Source: Betaproteobacteria bacterium
GTDB taxonomy: Bacteria > Pseudomonadota > Gammaproteobacteria > Burkholderiales > Usitatibacteraceae
Reading direction: 5' to 3'
NCBI GenBank assembly: GCA_016708825.1
Contig: JADJEZ010000001.1
Coordinates: forward strand, 346,969-410,968
DNA: 64,000 nucleotides
The position numbers and the translations under genes were made by a program. Under the pieces are notes generated by a model that saw only the letters and a program-made list of their open reading frames with translations, searched no databases and was not told the origin of the DNA. This document shows positions 24,210-33,607 of this stretch, piece by piece (within the stretch, counting starts at the first letter, position 1; every line of letters begins with the position of its first letter).

Positions 24210-26325
24210 GGCCGTTGATTTTGCTGTGCGTGGTGACGGGCGCAGCTCTCGTCTACCTCATGTCGCAGGCCTCATCGAACACGGCGCTCTTCACGCAGAA
24301 CTACCCAGCCCTCCTCGGGCTCGGCGGACTGCTTTCCTGAGCCTCATGCTGCTCATCGGGTACCAGCTCTTCATCCTGCGGCGAAAGCTCAAGGAGCGCG
24401 TGTTCGGCTCCAAGCTCACGCTTCGCCTCCTCGTGGTCTTCGCCCTGATGGCCCTCGTCCCGGGCGGACTCGTCTACGCCATCTCCTTCCAGTTCCTGCA
24501 AAGCTCCATCGAATCCTGGTTCGACGTTCGCATGGACAAGGCGCTCGAAGGCGGGCTGAACCTCGCCAGAAGCTCTCTCGACAGCTCGCTTCGCGAGCTG
24601 GGCCAAAAGGCCGGAAGCATGGCCCAGTCACTCGCCACCGCGCAGGCCGTTGAGCCCGCAACGCTGAGTCGCCTGCGGGAGCAATACGGAGTGGAGGAAG
24701 CCACCCTCCTGACCCAGCGTGGAAAAGTCATCGCGTTCGCGGGGACGGAGTCGACGTCGATGCAGCCCGACCTTCCCGCTGCGAACCTGCTGCGCCAGGT
24801 CCGCGCACAGCAACCCGTGCGGTCCGTGGACTCGATTCCCGACCGCGGGCTGGTGATGCGCGTTATCGTCCCGGTGAACGTGCTCACCATCGCAGAGGAT
24901 ATCCGGATACTTCAGGTCCTCCAGCGCGTGCCTCTGGCTGTCGCGCAGGACGCGCGGGTCGTCGACCAGGGCTGGCGCGACTACCAGGAGCTCACCCTCG
25001 CGAGGGTCGGCCTGAAGCGCATCTTCGGCCTCACCCTCACGCTCGCGATGCTGCTCACGCTCTTTTCGTCCATCGCGCTCGCGTTCCTGCTTTCGGAGCG
25101 CCTGTCGGCCCCGTTGTCCGCCTTGGCCGAGGCAACGCGCGCAATCGCGAAGGGGGATTATTCGCGCCTGAATCCCGTGCGAAGCCGTGACGAGTTCGGA
25201 GTTCTCACGCAATCCTTCAACACGATGACCCGCCAGATCGCGGACGCGACCGAGGCGATGGAGAGAAACCAGCAGCAGCTCGAGAACGCCAAGACCTACC
25301 TGGAGAGCATTCTGTCGAACCTCACCTCGGGGGTGCTCACCTTTGACGAGCGCTACTACCTGAAGACGGTAAACGCCACCGCCTACGAGATTCTCGGCGT
25401 GCCCTCGGGAGCCTTTCACGGCCTCAAGCTGCAGGACTGGACGACCCATGTCGCGGCCGTGTCGCCCTTCGCGGAAGTGGTACTCAAGCACTTTTCGTCC
25501 GCGGCCAGCCGCCAGTGGGAGCAGCAACTCGATTACCGGCGCCATGACGGGGCACGCTCGCTCCTGGTTCGGGGCACCCACCTTGCAACGCGGGGGGATA
25601 CGGGATTTGTCGTGGTTTTCGACGACATCACGCACCTCGCGCAGGCGCAGCGCGACGCCGCCTGGGGAGAGGTCGCGAGACGCCTCGCCCACGAGATCAA
25701 GAACCCGCTTACGCCGATCCAGCTCTCCGCGGAGCGATTGCAGCTCAAGCTGCACCAGAAGCTCACTGACCTGGACGCAGATGTCCTGAAGCGGGCCACG
25801 GGGACGATCGTGAACCAGGTCACCGCGCTCAAGGGCATGGTGGACGATTTCAGCCAGTACGCGCGCGCTTCCCGCATGACTGCGGAGCAGGTCTCCCTGA
25901 ACGACCTCGTGCGCGAAGTGCTCGTGCTCTACGAGTCGATGGGGGTCCCCATCGAGCCCCGGCTCGCGGAGAACCTCCCGCGCGTTGCAGCGGACGCCGC
26001 ACTCCTTCGCCAGGTGCTCCATAACCTGATCCAGAATGCGATCGACGCGCTGTCTGGCGAAGAGCAGCCTCGTATCGTCGTCACTTCGTCGGTAGCGGAT
26101 GAAGGCATCACGCTCTCGGTTCTCGACAACGGAGCGGGAATCGCGGAGGCTGTCTTTGGCAGGATCTTCGAACCCTACGTAACCACCAAGCCCAAGGGGA
26201 CTGGACTCGGCCTCGCGATCGTGAAGAAGATCGTCGACGAGCATCACGGTCACATCGTGGTCGAGAACGTGAAACCCCATGGCGCACACGTGAGCATCGT
26301 CCTGCCCCTGCGCGAAGCGGCCTAG
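24206..26325 (+). CDS. ntrY: NtrY-like membrane sensor histidine kinase (one-base frameshift near the N-terminus)
   Basis: Sensor kinase paired with the NtrX-like regulator at 26340. The ATG at 24206 overlaps the DUF4390 stop and encodes MRPLILLCVVTGAALVYLMS, but this frame hits TGA at 24338-24340. The downstream frame LMLLIGYQLFILRRKL continues at once, so one missing base in the C run at 24336-24337 (TCC-CTG) restores a 706-residue protein. Visible domains are N-terminal membrane helices, a periplasmic region, a HAMP segment near SERLSAPLSALAEATRAIAKGDY, a PAS-like region, the His box RRLAHEIKNPLTPIQLSAERL, and HATPase motifs NLIQNAIDAL, DNGAGI and TGLGLAIVKKI. Without repair, translation could start at 24226 or further in. 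Confidence 0.88.
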
Positions 26326-26339
26326 GCGCCGTCGCCCCC

Positions 26340-27623
26340 ATGCCGGCCAACCAGATCATGGTAGTGGATGACGAAGTCGGCATCCGCGAGCTCCTGTTCG
26401 AGATCCTGCGGGACGAGGGATACGGCGTGCGGCTCGCCGAAAATGCGCAGACCGCCCGCAGTCTTCGCAAGGAGATGCGGCCCGATCTTGTCCTCCTCGA
26501 TATCTGGATGCCCGACACCGACGGCATCACGCTGCTCAAGGAATGGGCCGGCTCCGGTCTGCTCACGATGCCGGTCGTGATGATGTCGGGACACGGCACC
26601 ATCGACTCGGCAGTGGAAGCCACGCGCATTGGCGCGTTCGATTTCCTCGAGAAGCCAATCAGCCTTCCGAAACTGCTCGCGACCGTGGGCAAGGCCCTGG
26701 CCGGGGGGCGCGTTCTTCCGCGCGCCGGGCTCACCATGCCCCAGCTCGGGAAGGCAAGGATCGTGCAGGAGCTGCGCCAGCGCCTGGACCAGGTCAGCCG
26801 GCTTCGGACGCCCGTGCTTCTGGTGGGCGAGCCGGGATGCGGGTTCGAGATCGCAGCGCGCCACCTCCTGCTTCCGAACACGCCTTGGGTTGCGCCCGCG
26901 GATGTCGAGTGGCTGGCCGCAAACCCCTTCGATGCGCTCAATGAGGCGAAGGACGGGACGCTTTTCATCCACGAACTCTGCCTTCTCGGCAAGGCGGAGC
27001 AGAAGGGCCTTGCGCAGCTCGTTGCCAAGCTGGAAAAATTCAACGTGCGGCTCGTCTGCGCGGCGTCGAGTTCCATTGCGCGCATGATCGACGACGGGAG
27101 CTTCGACGCGGCGCTCTACCACCAGCTTTCGGGGCTCACCATCCGCGTCCCGTCGATCGCGGAACACGCGGAGGATGTACCGGACCTCGCCACGAGCCTG
27201 CTCACGGCGCTCGTAGACGCGAACGAGGTTCCCCTCAAGGCACTGACCGTGGGGGCGCAGAATGCGCTGCGCAATCTCGATTGGCGCGGCAATCTCCCCG
27301 TGCTCCAGAACGCGGTGAAAACGCTTGCGCTCACCGCGCTAGCGCCCGAGATCGGCGGAGAGGACGTGGCCCGCGTTGCGAGGGAGTTTTCGCTGCTGCC
27401 GCGCGACCAGCCCCAGTCGGAAGTCGGCGTATCGCTCGACATGCCGCTTCGAGAGGCCCGGGAGCAATTCGAGAGGCAGTACTTCCTCCACCATATCCGT
27501 CGCGAGGACGGAAACATGTCGCGCGTGGCGGACCGCGTCGGTCTCGAACGCACGCACCTGTACCGCAAGCTCAAGCAGCTCGGCATCCGACCATCGTCGC
27601 GGGGCGAGGAGCCCCCGGCCTGA
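26340..27623 (+). CDS. ntrX: NtrX-like response regulator with degenerate AAA+ domain
   Basis: A 427-residue regulator 14 bases after the kinase gene. The receiver domain spans about 1-125 with the phospho-acceptor Asp54 in LLDIWMPD and the KP pair in LEKPIS. The central region resembles the sigma-54 activator AAA+ fold, but the Walker A position reads GEPGCGFE at 163-170, with phenylalanine in place of the lysine. The Walker B region reads GTLFIHEL with His in place of Asp, and no GAFTGA loop is seen. A Fis-type helix-turn-helix closes the protein (GNMSRVADRVGLERTHLYRKLKQLGI). It therefore probably binds DNA under phosphorylation control without ATP-driven sigma-54 activation. Confidence 0.9.
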   Translation: MPANQIMVVDDEVGIRELLFEILRDEGYGVRLAENAQTARSLRKEMRPDLVLLDIWMPDTDGITLLKEWAGSGLLTMPVVMMSGHGTIDSAVEATRIGAFDFLEKPISLPKLLATVGKALAGGRVLPRAGLTMPQLGKARIVQELRQRLDQVSRLRTPVLLVGEPGCGFEIAARHLLLPNTPWVAPADVEWLAANPFDALNEAKDGTLFIHELCLLGKAEQKGLAQLVAKLEKFNVRLVCAASSSIARMIDDGSFDAALYHQLSGLTIRVPSIAEHAEDVPDLATSLLTALVDANEVPLKALTVGAQNALRNLDWRGNLPVLQNAVKTLALTALAPEIGGEDVARVAREFSLLPRDQPQSEVGVSLDMPLREAREQFERQYFLHHIRREDGNMSRVADRVGLERTHLYRKLKQLGIRPSSRGEEPPA

Positions 27624-27629
27624 GTCCCG

Positions 27630-28582
27630 CTAGCGCGGCTCTATCCGGCCGAGGCGGACTGCGGTAAGGCCAGTCTTCACGTTGTTCGGTACGGGCATCA
27701 CCAGCACGCAGTCGTCGTAAGGGGCCAGGACCGTCTCCGTGCCGTCATAGGCGATGACGTCTCCTTTGCGGGCGACCACTTCCATTCCCGAGAACTCCCG
27801 GGCGAATCGGAAATCCGGAGTTCGCGCTATGACGGCTTGCGTCACGCGCACGAGCCGTTGCGGCGGAGGCTCCGCGGCGTCGATCTCGCGCGCGGCCAGA
27901 TCGGCGTCGACGGCTCCGGTATGCCGAAGGAACCGCCAGGTCGTCTGCCACGCGACGTGCTCGGCCGCACGCTCCCAGTGCTGGCCGCATTCGACGAGCA
28001 AGGCGTTCCTTGGGCTGCCGGGATCCCCGAATTGCACGAAATCGCGCATGCGGGTTCCGTTGGCATGGCCACCGTCGCACACGATGTCGCGAGGGATCGC
28101 TATGTCGAATGCGAACCGGATTCCCTTGTCGAGCGGTCCGCAGATCATCACGGGAGGACTCGGCTCGAGCATCGAGTGGATGTCGAGGAGATAGTCCGCT
28201 GCCTCCACGAACGGCCGCAATGCCCTGGCGCGACGCAGCTCTATGCTGTCGCGCGTGCCGTCGAGGGTCTGCGCGTTCCAGACGCGGTTGAAATCCTCGT
28301 CGAGAAAGCGCGTGGCATAGGGGCGCTCGGGGTCGAATCGGGAGAATGCCTCAATATTGGCGAAGGAAAGCGTGAGGGCGCCGCGCCGGGTCGAACCGCC
28401 ATGCGGAGCAGGCGATCGAGCACCAGGGCGCCGCAGATCTCGTTTCCGTGCGTGATCGCATTCACCATCACGTGCGGGCCGGGCCGACCGCTCTCGAAAG
28501 TGTGGACGAAGTCGACGCCGGTCGGGGACCGGCGGTGCGCGTCGATGTTCGGAGCGGAGAGCTCCACGGCTATTCTGGTCAT
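27630..28582 (-). pseudogene. Succinylglutamate desuccinylase/aspartoacylase family protein (one-base frameshift)
   Basis: Zinc carboxypeptidase-like amidohydrolase of the AstE/AspA family, which removes acyl groups from N-acyl amino acids. The start is the ATG at 28582 (MTRIAVELSAPNIDAHRR). The first zinc motif HGNE is in NAITHGNEICG. The frame then shifts near 28385-28395: LDRLLRMAVRP in one frame continues as RGALTLSFANIEAF in another. One missing base in a G/C run restores 317 residues. The downstream part has DEDFNRVWNA, the second zinc His in LLDIHSM and the catalytic Glu in LLVECGQHW. It is the last gene of the importer operon. Real substrate unknown. Confidence 0.85.
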
Positions 28583-28593
28583 GGCGGTCGGTG

Positions 28594-29628
28594 TCAGTCC
28601 TTGCGGGGTGTGGGGTCGTTTCGGTGAGCGTGTTCGTGCTCGCGCATGTGGTCGTGCCCATGGTCGTTCCCATGGTCGTGCCCATGGTCGTGCCCATGGT
28701 CGTGCCCGTGCCCGTGTCCATGGTCATGGGCGTGGTGGTGACCATGAGCGGTGTGTCCATGGCCGTCGCAAAGGTGAGAGCCGCGCTCCGCGGCGTAGTC
28801 GCAGACCGCCTTGACCAGGCGTTCGATGTCCCTTGCAAGGCGAGTGAAGCCGGGCGTCTTCCGGCCCGTGTGCTCGTCCATGTAGAGCCTGCGATTGGCC
28901 TCGATCTGGAGACTGTGCCGCCCCGCGGAGGGGTCGGAAAACGCCCGAACCAGTTCCACTCCCTTGTAGGGATCGTTCACCTTCACTTCGTACCCCATGT
29001 CCGACAGCGCAGCGGCGACGAATGCCGTGAAGTCGGGGTCGCAGGTCGAGCCGTCGCGATCGCCGAGAACGAAATCCGCGCGAGGCTTCCCGGGACCCTC
29101 TTCCGAAATGACGCTGCTGACGGCCGGCATGGAATGGCAATTCAGGTGCCATACCGCACCGAAGTGTGCGTGCGTCGCGTCCAGGGCGTCCTTGACGGCC
29201 TTCTGGTAGGGCTGGTGGAACTCCGCAATGCGGCGCCGGACCTCCTCCACGGAAAGCCTTCGTGCGTAGATTGGCTCTCCCGAGTCGAGCACGCGCCAGA
29301 TGAGGCCAATACCGAGCTCCGTCTTTCGGGAGACGGCGGCGGGACCGGGCCAGGGGGCGTCGAGAAGCGAGGCGTCCACGTCGAGAAGGGAACGGTTCGG
29401 ATCCACATAGGAGCGCGGAAAGCGCGCGGCGATGAGTGTTGCGCCGAGTTTCGGCCCGCAGGCGTAGAGCTCGTCGACGAATGCGTCCTCGGCCTTGCGC
29501 AACGCCGACATCGGCACGTTGGGCCGGAAGTCCTCGGGGTAGTCGGTGCCGCTGTGGGGGGAGTCGAGGACGACCGGCGCCCGGAGGTGCGGGGGATCGC
29601 TTCGTAGAAAGGCGTGGTGTCGGGTCAT
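28594..29628 (-). CDS. N-formylglutamate amidohydrolase family protein with a histidine-rich C-terminal tail
   Basis: A 344-residue member of the N-formylglutamate deformylase family, metal-dependent hydrolases that release formate from N-formylglutamate or related compounds. Family motifs are VVLDSPHSGTDYPEDF, DPNRSLLDVDASLL, HLNCHSMP and FVLGDRDGSTCDPDFT. The domain ends near DYAAERGSHLC, and about the last 55 residues form a tail of HGHDH-type repeats with roughly 20 histidines, then MREHEHAHRNDPTPRKD. Such tails usually bind zinc or nickel, so metal storage or self-loading is inferred. The ATG overlaps the upstream ABC ATPase stop (ATGA), placing it in the importer operon. Confidence 0.9.
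   Translation of the reverse strand: MTRHHAFLRSDPPHLRAPVVLDSPHSGTDYPEDFRPNVPMSALRKAEDAFVDELYACGPKLGATLIAARFPRSYVDPNRSLLDVDASLLDAPWPGPAAVSRKTELGIGLIWRVLDSGEPIYARRLSVEEVRRRIAEFHQPYQKAVKDALDATHAHFGAVWHLNCHSMPAVSSVISEEGPGKPRADFVLGDRDGSTCDPDFTAFVAAALSDMGYEVKVNDPYKGVELVRAFSDPSAGRHSLQIEANRRLYMDEHTGRKTPGFTRLARDIERLVKAVCDYAAERGSHLCDGHGHTAHGHHHAHDHGHGHGHDHGHDHGHDHGNDHGHDHMREHEHAHRNDPTPRKD
28657..28728. repeat. 12-base tandem repeat encoding the HDHG tail
   Basis: Four consecutive near-identical 12-mers (CCCATGGTCGTK on the plus strand) run from 28657 to 28704, followed by two degenerate copies to 28728. On the coding minus strand each unit gives His-Asp-His-Gly. The unit length is a multiple of three, so copy-number change would keep the frame. 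Confidence 0.9.
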
Positions 29629-30641
29629 GTGTCGTCGTTGAGATGGCAGGCCGATGCATGGCCGGGGGCGATTTCCCGCAGGCGCGGGGCCTCGGCCCGG
29701 CAGCGAGGGGTGGAGTGGGGACAGCGCGGGTGGAAATGACATCCGCGGGGTGGGTCGAGCGGGGACGGAATCTCGCCCTTGATGGGAATGTAGGCGCGCT
29801 TCGTTGCCTCGAGTTTCGGTATTTCGGCGAGCAGCGCCTGGGTGTAGGGATGGTTGGGGCGCGCGAACACCTCGTCGGAAGGAGCGGACTCGACAATCCG
29901 CCCCAAGTACATGATCAGGACGCGATCGGAAAGGTGCCGCACCACACCGAGATCGTGGCTTATGAAGAGATAGGTGAGGCCGAACTCCTCCCGAAGCCGT
30001 ATGAAGAGGTTCAGGACTTGTGCCTGTATCGACACGTCGAGCGCCGCGACCGCCTCGTCGCATACGAGAAACTTCGGCTTCACGGCGAGCGCGCGCGCGA
30101 TGCCGATTCGGCTGCGCTGCCCGCCCGAGAACTGGTGCGGAAATCGCCGCAGGAGAGATGCGTCCAGGCCCACGTGCTCCATGATTTCCGCCACGTATGC
30201 ATCGCGTTCCGTGGAAGCAACCAGGCCATGCACCACCGGGGCCTCGCCGATCACGTCGACGATCCGCAGGCGCGGATTGAGCGACGCGAAGGGATCCTGG
30301 AAGATCATCTGGACCGCGAGGCGCTCGTTGCGGGACGCGCCGGATTCGTACGCCGCGTAGGGCCGGCCCTTCCATTTCCTCTCGCCCTCCGTAGGCTCGA
30401 GGATCCGGGCCACGATGCGGCCCAGGGTCGACTTCCCGCAGCCCGATTCGCCGACCAGGCCGACGACCTCGCCGGCGGCGACCCCCAGATCGACTCCGTC
30501 GAGGGCGTGAACTGTTTGCTCGCGCGCGGAGGAGCCGAGGCGCGCGGCGATTCGCGAAGCGAGGTCAAGTCTCGAAGTGAAGCGCTTGGAGATGCCCTTC
30601 AATTCGAGAAGCGGGCTGGCCGCGGGTGGGTTGGCGTTCAT
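29625..30641 (-). CDS. Peptide-type ABC importer ATPase (OppF/DppF-like)
   Basis: Second ATPase of a family-5 (dipeptide/oligopeptide/nickel type) importer. From the ATG at 30641 (MNANPPAASPLLELKGISKRF) it is 338 residues. It has Walker A GESGCGKS, the Q-loop segment MIFQDPFASLNPR, signature FSGGQRSR, Walker B FLVCDEAVAALD and the switch His in FISHDLGV. The C-terminal Cys-rich oligopeptide-ATPase extension (CHFHPRCPHSTPRC) is present; in related ATPases this region can hold an iron-sulfur cluster. It overlaps the preceding ATPase and the following deformylase gene by four bases each. Confidence 0.94.
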   Translation of the reverse strand: MNANPPAASPLLELKGISKRFTSRLDLASRIAARLGSSAREQTVHALDGVDLGVAAGEVVGLVGESGCGKSTLGRIVARILEPTEGERKWKGRPYAAYESGASRNERLAVQMIFQDPFASLNPRLRIVDVIGEAPVVHGLVASTERDAYVAEIMEHVGLDASLLRRFPHQFSGGQRSRIGIARALAVKPKFLVCDEAVAALDVSIQAQVLNLFIRLREEFGLTYLFISHDLGVVRHLSDRVLIMYLGRIVESAPSDEVFARPNHPYTQALLAEIPKLEATKRAYIPIKGEIPSPLDPPRGCHFHPRCPHSTPRCRAEAPRLREIAPGHASACHLNDDT

Positions 30642-31606
30642 GCGTTCGGATGGAAGCAGCGCAGCCGGCGCCCGGGCGACGGTTCGGTGACAGACGGGCT
30701 TTCGGCGCAGCGTGCCGTTGCCGACGTGCAACGGTCGCGAAACGGGCATCCCGGGCCCAACGAGAGCAGCGACGGTGTCATCCCGGGAATCTGTCGCAAG
30801 GGTCGGCCGCGCGCGTTGCGGCTCGGCACCGAGTCGATGAGGCCCCGGCTATAGGGATGCAACGGCCGGTCGAGGATGTCCGCGACGGGACCGGATTCGA
30901 CGAATCTGCCTGCATACATGACGCACACCTCGTCCGCGAGGCCCGCAACCACGGACAGGTCATGGGTGATCCAGATGAGCGCGGTCCCGCTTTCCCGGCA
31001 GACCTTCTGCATTTCGAAGAGGATCTGCCCCTGGATCGTTACGTCGAGCGCTGTCGTGGGCTCGTCTGCGATGATCAGGTCGGGCCCGTTGACGAGGGCT
31101 ATGGCTATCGCCACTCGCTGGCGCATTCCTCCCGAAAACTGATGGGGATACGCTCGCAGGCGCTCGTCCGGGGAGGCGATGCCGACCCTTACCAGCGCCT
31201 CTCTCGCTCGGGCCAGCGCACTTTCGCGGGAGACGTCGGCATGCGCCTGCACGGCCTCGACGATCTGCGTATCGATCCGCAGGACCGGATTCAGGGTCAT
31301 CATCGGGTCCTGGAAAATCATGGCGATGCGGCTGCCGCGCACGCCGCGCCACGCGGCAGCATCGAGTCGGGTGAGGTCGGTGCCGTCGAACACGATCCGG
31401 CCCTCGACGATCCGTCCCGGCGGGTCGACGAGGCCGATGATGGAATAGCCCGTCATGGACTTTCCCGATCCCGATTCGCCGACGAGCCCCAGGATCTCGC
31501 CCCGGCCGACGCTGAAGCTCACGTCGTCAACCGCTTTCACGACACCGGCCTTGGTGAAGAAGTGCATCCGCAGGCCGTCGACCTGCAGGAGCGGCGGACC
31601 GCTCAC
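30638..31606 (-). CDS. Peptide-type ABC importer ATPase (OppD/DppD-like)
   Basis: First ATPase of the importer, 322 residues from a GTG at 31606 that overlaps the permease stop (GTGA). It carries Walker A GESGSGKS, MIFQDPMMTLNPV, signature FSGGMRQR, Walker B LIIADEPTTALD and WITHDLSV. The C-terminal segment GCPFRDRCTSATARC matches the Cys-containing oligopeptide ATPase extension. It pairs with the ATPase at 29625 to power the two permeases. Confidence 0.94.
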   Translation of the reverse strand: MSGPPLLQVDGLRMHFFTKAGVVKAVDDVSFSVGRGEILGLVGESGSGKSMTGYSIIGLVDPPGRIVEGRIVFDGTDLTRLDAAAWRGVRGSRIAMIFQDPMMTLNPVLRIDTQIVEAVQAHADVSRESALARAREALVRVGIASPDERLRAYPHQFSGGMRQRVAIAIALVNGPDLIIADEPTTALDVTIQGQILFEMQKVCRESGTALIWITHDLSVVAGLADEVCVMYAGRFVESGPVADILDRPLHPYSRGLIDSVPSRNARGRPLRQIPGMTPSLLSLGPGCPFRDRCTSATARCAESPSVTEPSPGRRLRCFHPNA

Positions 31607-32544
31607 TTTCGAAGCCTTGGATTGAGGATGTCGCGCAACTGGTCGGCCACCAGATTGATGGCCATGATCGTGAGCAGGAGCGCGATGCCGGGATAGAAGC
31701 TGATCCAGTACTTGCCCGACAGGAGGTACTGGAATCCGTTCGAGATCAGAAGCCCCAGCGATGGTTCGGTTATCGGCAGGCCAAGGCCGAGGAACGAAAG
31801 CGTCGCCTCGAGGGCGATCGCGTGCGCCACCTGGACGGTGGCGACCACGATGAGCGGCGGCAGGCAGTTGGGCAGCAGGTGGCGGAACACGATGCGCGCC
31901 TGCCCGAGCGCGAGCACGCGCGCCGCCTCGATGTACTCCTTCTGGCGCTCCACGAGCGCGGAGGCACGCACCGTGCGGGCATAGTAGGCCCACTGAACGG
32001 TAATCAGGGCTATCACGATCTTGTCGACGCCCTGGCCGAGCACGGCCAGGAGAATCAGCGCTATGAGGATGGAGGGAAACGAGAGCTGGATGTCCACGAT
32101 GCGCATGACCAGCGTATCGACCCAGCCGCCGAAATACGCTGCCACCAGCCCGAAGACAAGGCCGATCGCCAGCGCGAAAACGGTGCTTGCAATTCCGACG
32201 CCGAGGGAAATGCGCAGGCCGTAGAAGATGCCCGAGAGCATGTCGCGTCCCTGGTCGTCCGTTCCCAGCCAGTACGTGGAACCGTCCGCTGACCTCTCCC
32301 CCGGAGCAAGCTTCGAATCCATGATGTCGAGCTGCGCGAGGTCGTAGGGATTCTGCGGCGAAATGACGGGCGCTAGAAGCCCGACGAGCAGGATCACCAC
32401 GAGAAGGGCGAGTCCGAACAGGGCGAGCCTGCTTTCGGCGAAGTCCGCCCGGAACCGCGACCATGGCCCCGCGACGCCGCCCTTCGCGCCCGGCGTGGTT
32501 TCCGCCAGCGGGCCGGCGGGTGCAGAAAGGATCGGGTCCGACAT
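31603..32544 (-). CDS. Peptide-type ABC importer permease (OppC/DppC-like)
   Basis: A 313-residue inner-membrane permease starting MSDPILSAPAG. A first membrane helix (about 37-58) is followed by a periplasmic loop containing YWLGTDDQGRDMLSGIFYGLRISL, a family hallmark, then five more helices. The ATPase-contacting EAA-type loop is YIEAARVLALGQARIVFRHLLPN. It ends two bases before the stop/start region of the OppB-like gene and overlaps the OppD-like ATPase. Confidence 0.94.
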   Translation of the reverse strand: MSDPILSAPAGPLAETTPGAKGGVAGPWSRFRADFAESRLALFGLALLVVILLVGLLAPVISPQNPYDLAQLDIMDSKLAPGERSADGSTYWLGTDDQGRDMLSGIFYGLRISLGVGIASTVFALAIGLVFGLVAAYFGGWVDTLVMRIVDIQLSFPSILIALILLAVLGQGVDKIVIALITVQWAYYARTVRASALVERQKEYIEAARVLALGQARIVFRHLLPNCLPPLIVVATVQVAHAIALEATLSFLGLGLPITEPSLGLLISNGFQYLLSGKYWISFYPGIALLLTIMAINLVADQLRDILNPRLRK

Positions 32545-32546
32545 CG

Positions 32547-33530
32547 TCAGTGGGCCGCTGCGGCGCCGCCCAGGCGAACGCGCGGGTCGAGCATCGAGTA
32601 GAGAACATCGACCACGAAATTGATCACGATGAACAGCGTCACGATGACGAGCAGGTAGGCCACGATCACGGGGCGGTCGAGCTGGTTGATCGAGTCGATG
32701 AGAAGCTTGCCTGTGCCGGGCCACGCGAAAATCGATTCGGTGACGATGGCGAATGCGATCACCGAACCCAGCTCGAGACCGATCACGGTCACGATCGGAA
32801 TGAGAATATTTTTGAGCACATGCACGCCGATCACGCGGCCTTGCGTGAGGCCTTTTGCCCGGGCGAACTTCACGTAATCCTGGAGAACGGCCTCCCGGGT
32901 GCCGGCGCGCGTCAGGCGGATGAGGAGCGAGAGCTTGAAGAGCGCGAGATTGACTGCTGGCATCGCGATGTGCGCGAGTCCGTCAAGAGTGAGGAAGCTC
33001 ACGGGAATGCCGGCGACCAACGTCGTCTCGCCGCGACCGTTGGACGGAAGCCAGCCGAGATTCACCGAAAACACCATGATGAGAACGAGACCCACCCAGA
33101 ACGTGGGCAGGCTGAAGCCGAGGATCGAACCGGCCATGATGCCGCGCCCGACGAGGGAGTCGGGCTTGAGCCCCGCCACGAGGCCGAGGGGAATGCCCAG
33201 GAAGATCGCCATCACCATGGCCACGAACGCGAGTTCGATCGTCGCGGGGAGCTTCTGGAGGATGAGCGACAGGGCCGGCACGTTGTAGACGAACGACTTG
33301 CCGAGATCTCCGCTCGCAGCGCCCTTGAGGAAGACCCAGTACTGCTCGAGGAAGGTCTTGTCCAGGCCAAGCGCCGCCGTCGCGCGGATGCGTTCGACCT
33401 CGTCTGCCTGCGGGTTCACCAGAAGCTCGATGGGGTCGCCGATGGCGAAAACCCCTATGAAGACGAGGAACGACATCAGCACGAGCACGAACAGGCTCTG
33501 CCCGAGGCGGCGGATGGCGTACGCGAGCAT
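32547..33530 (-). CDS. Peptide-type ABC importer permease (OppB/DppB-like)
   Basis: A 327-residue inner-membrane permease with about six helices. The ATG at 33530 (MLAYAIRRLGQSLFVLVLMSFLVF) starts exactly at the usual OppB N-terminal helix; the open upstream extension is Pro-rich and lies across the intercistronic hairpins. Family features include PATIELAFVAMVMAIFLGIPLG and the EAA-type loop YVKFARAKGLTQGRVIGVHVLKN. It lies downstream of the binding-protein gene. Confidence 0.94.
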   Translation of the reverse strand: MLAYAIRRLGQSLFVLVLMSFLVFIGVFAIGDPIELLVNPQADEVERIRATAALGLDKTFLEQYWVFLKGAASGDLGKSFVYNVPALSLILQKLPATIELAFVAMVMAIFLGIPLGLVAGLKPDSLVGRGIMAGSILGFSLPTFWVGLVLIMVFSVNLGWLPSNGRGETTLVAGIPVSFLTLDGLAHIAMPAVNLALFKLSLLIRLTRAGTREAVLQDYVKFARAKGLTQGRVIGVHVLKNILIPIVTVIGLELGSVIAFAIVTESIFAWPGTGKLLIDSINQLDRPVIVAYLLVIVTLFIVINFVVDVLYSMLDPRVRLGGAAAAH

Positions 33531-33556
33531 TGGCAGAGGCGAAGGCTTACCCGGAC

Positions 33557-33591
33557 GTCCCGGGAAGGACCGGGACCCCGCCGGAGCGGGG
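33557..33591 (-). promoter_or_regulatory. Tandem intercistronic hairpins between binding-protein and permease genes
   Basis: Two adjoining stems lie in the 77-base gap: GTCCCGG / CCGGGAC (33557-33563 with 33570-33576) and CCCCGC / GCGGGG (33576-33581 with 33586-33591). Neither has a U tract on the minus strand. Such hairpins after binding-protein genes commonly protect the upstream mRNA and lower downstream expression; that role is inferred. Confidence 0.55.
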
Positions 33592-33607
33592 GCCGGCACC
33601 CAGGGGC

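Noticed and set aside
28657..28728. CRISPR-like repeat array
   Set aside because: Units are 12 bases without spacers and encode the HDHG tail in frame.
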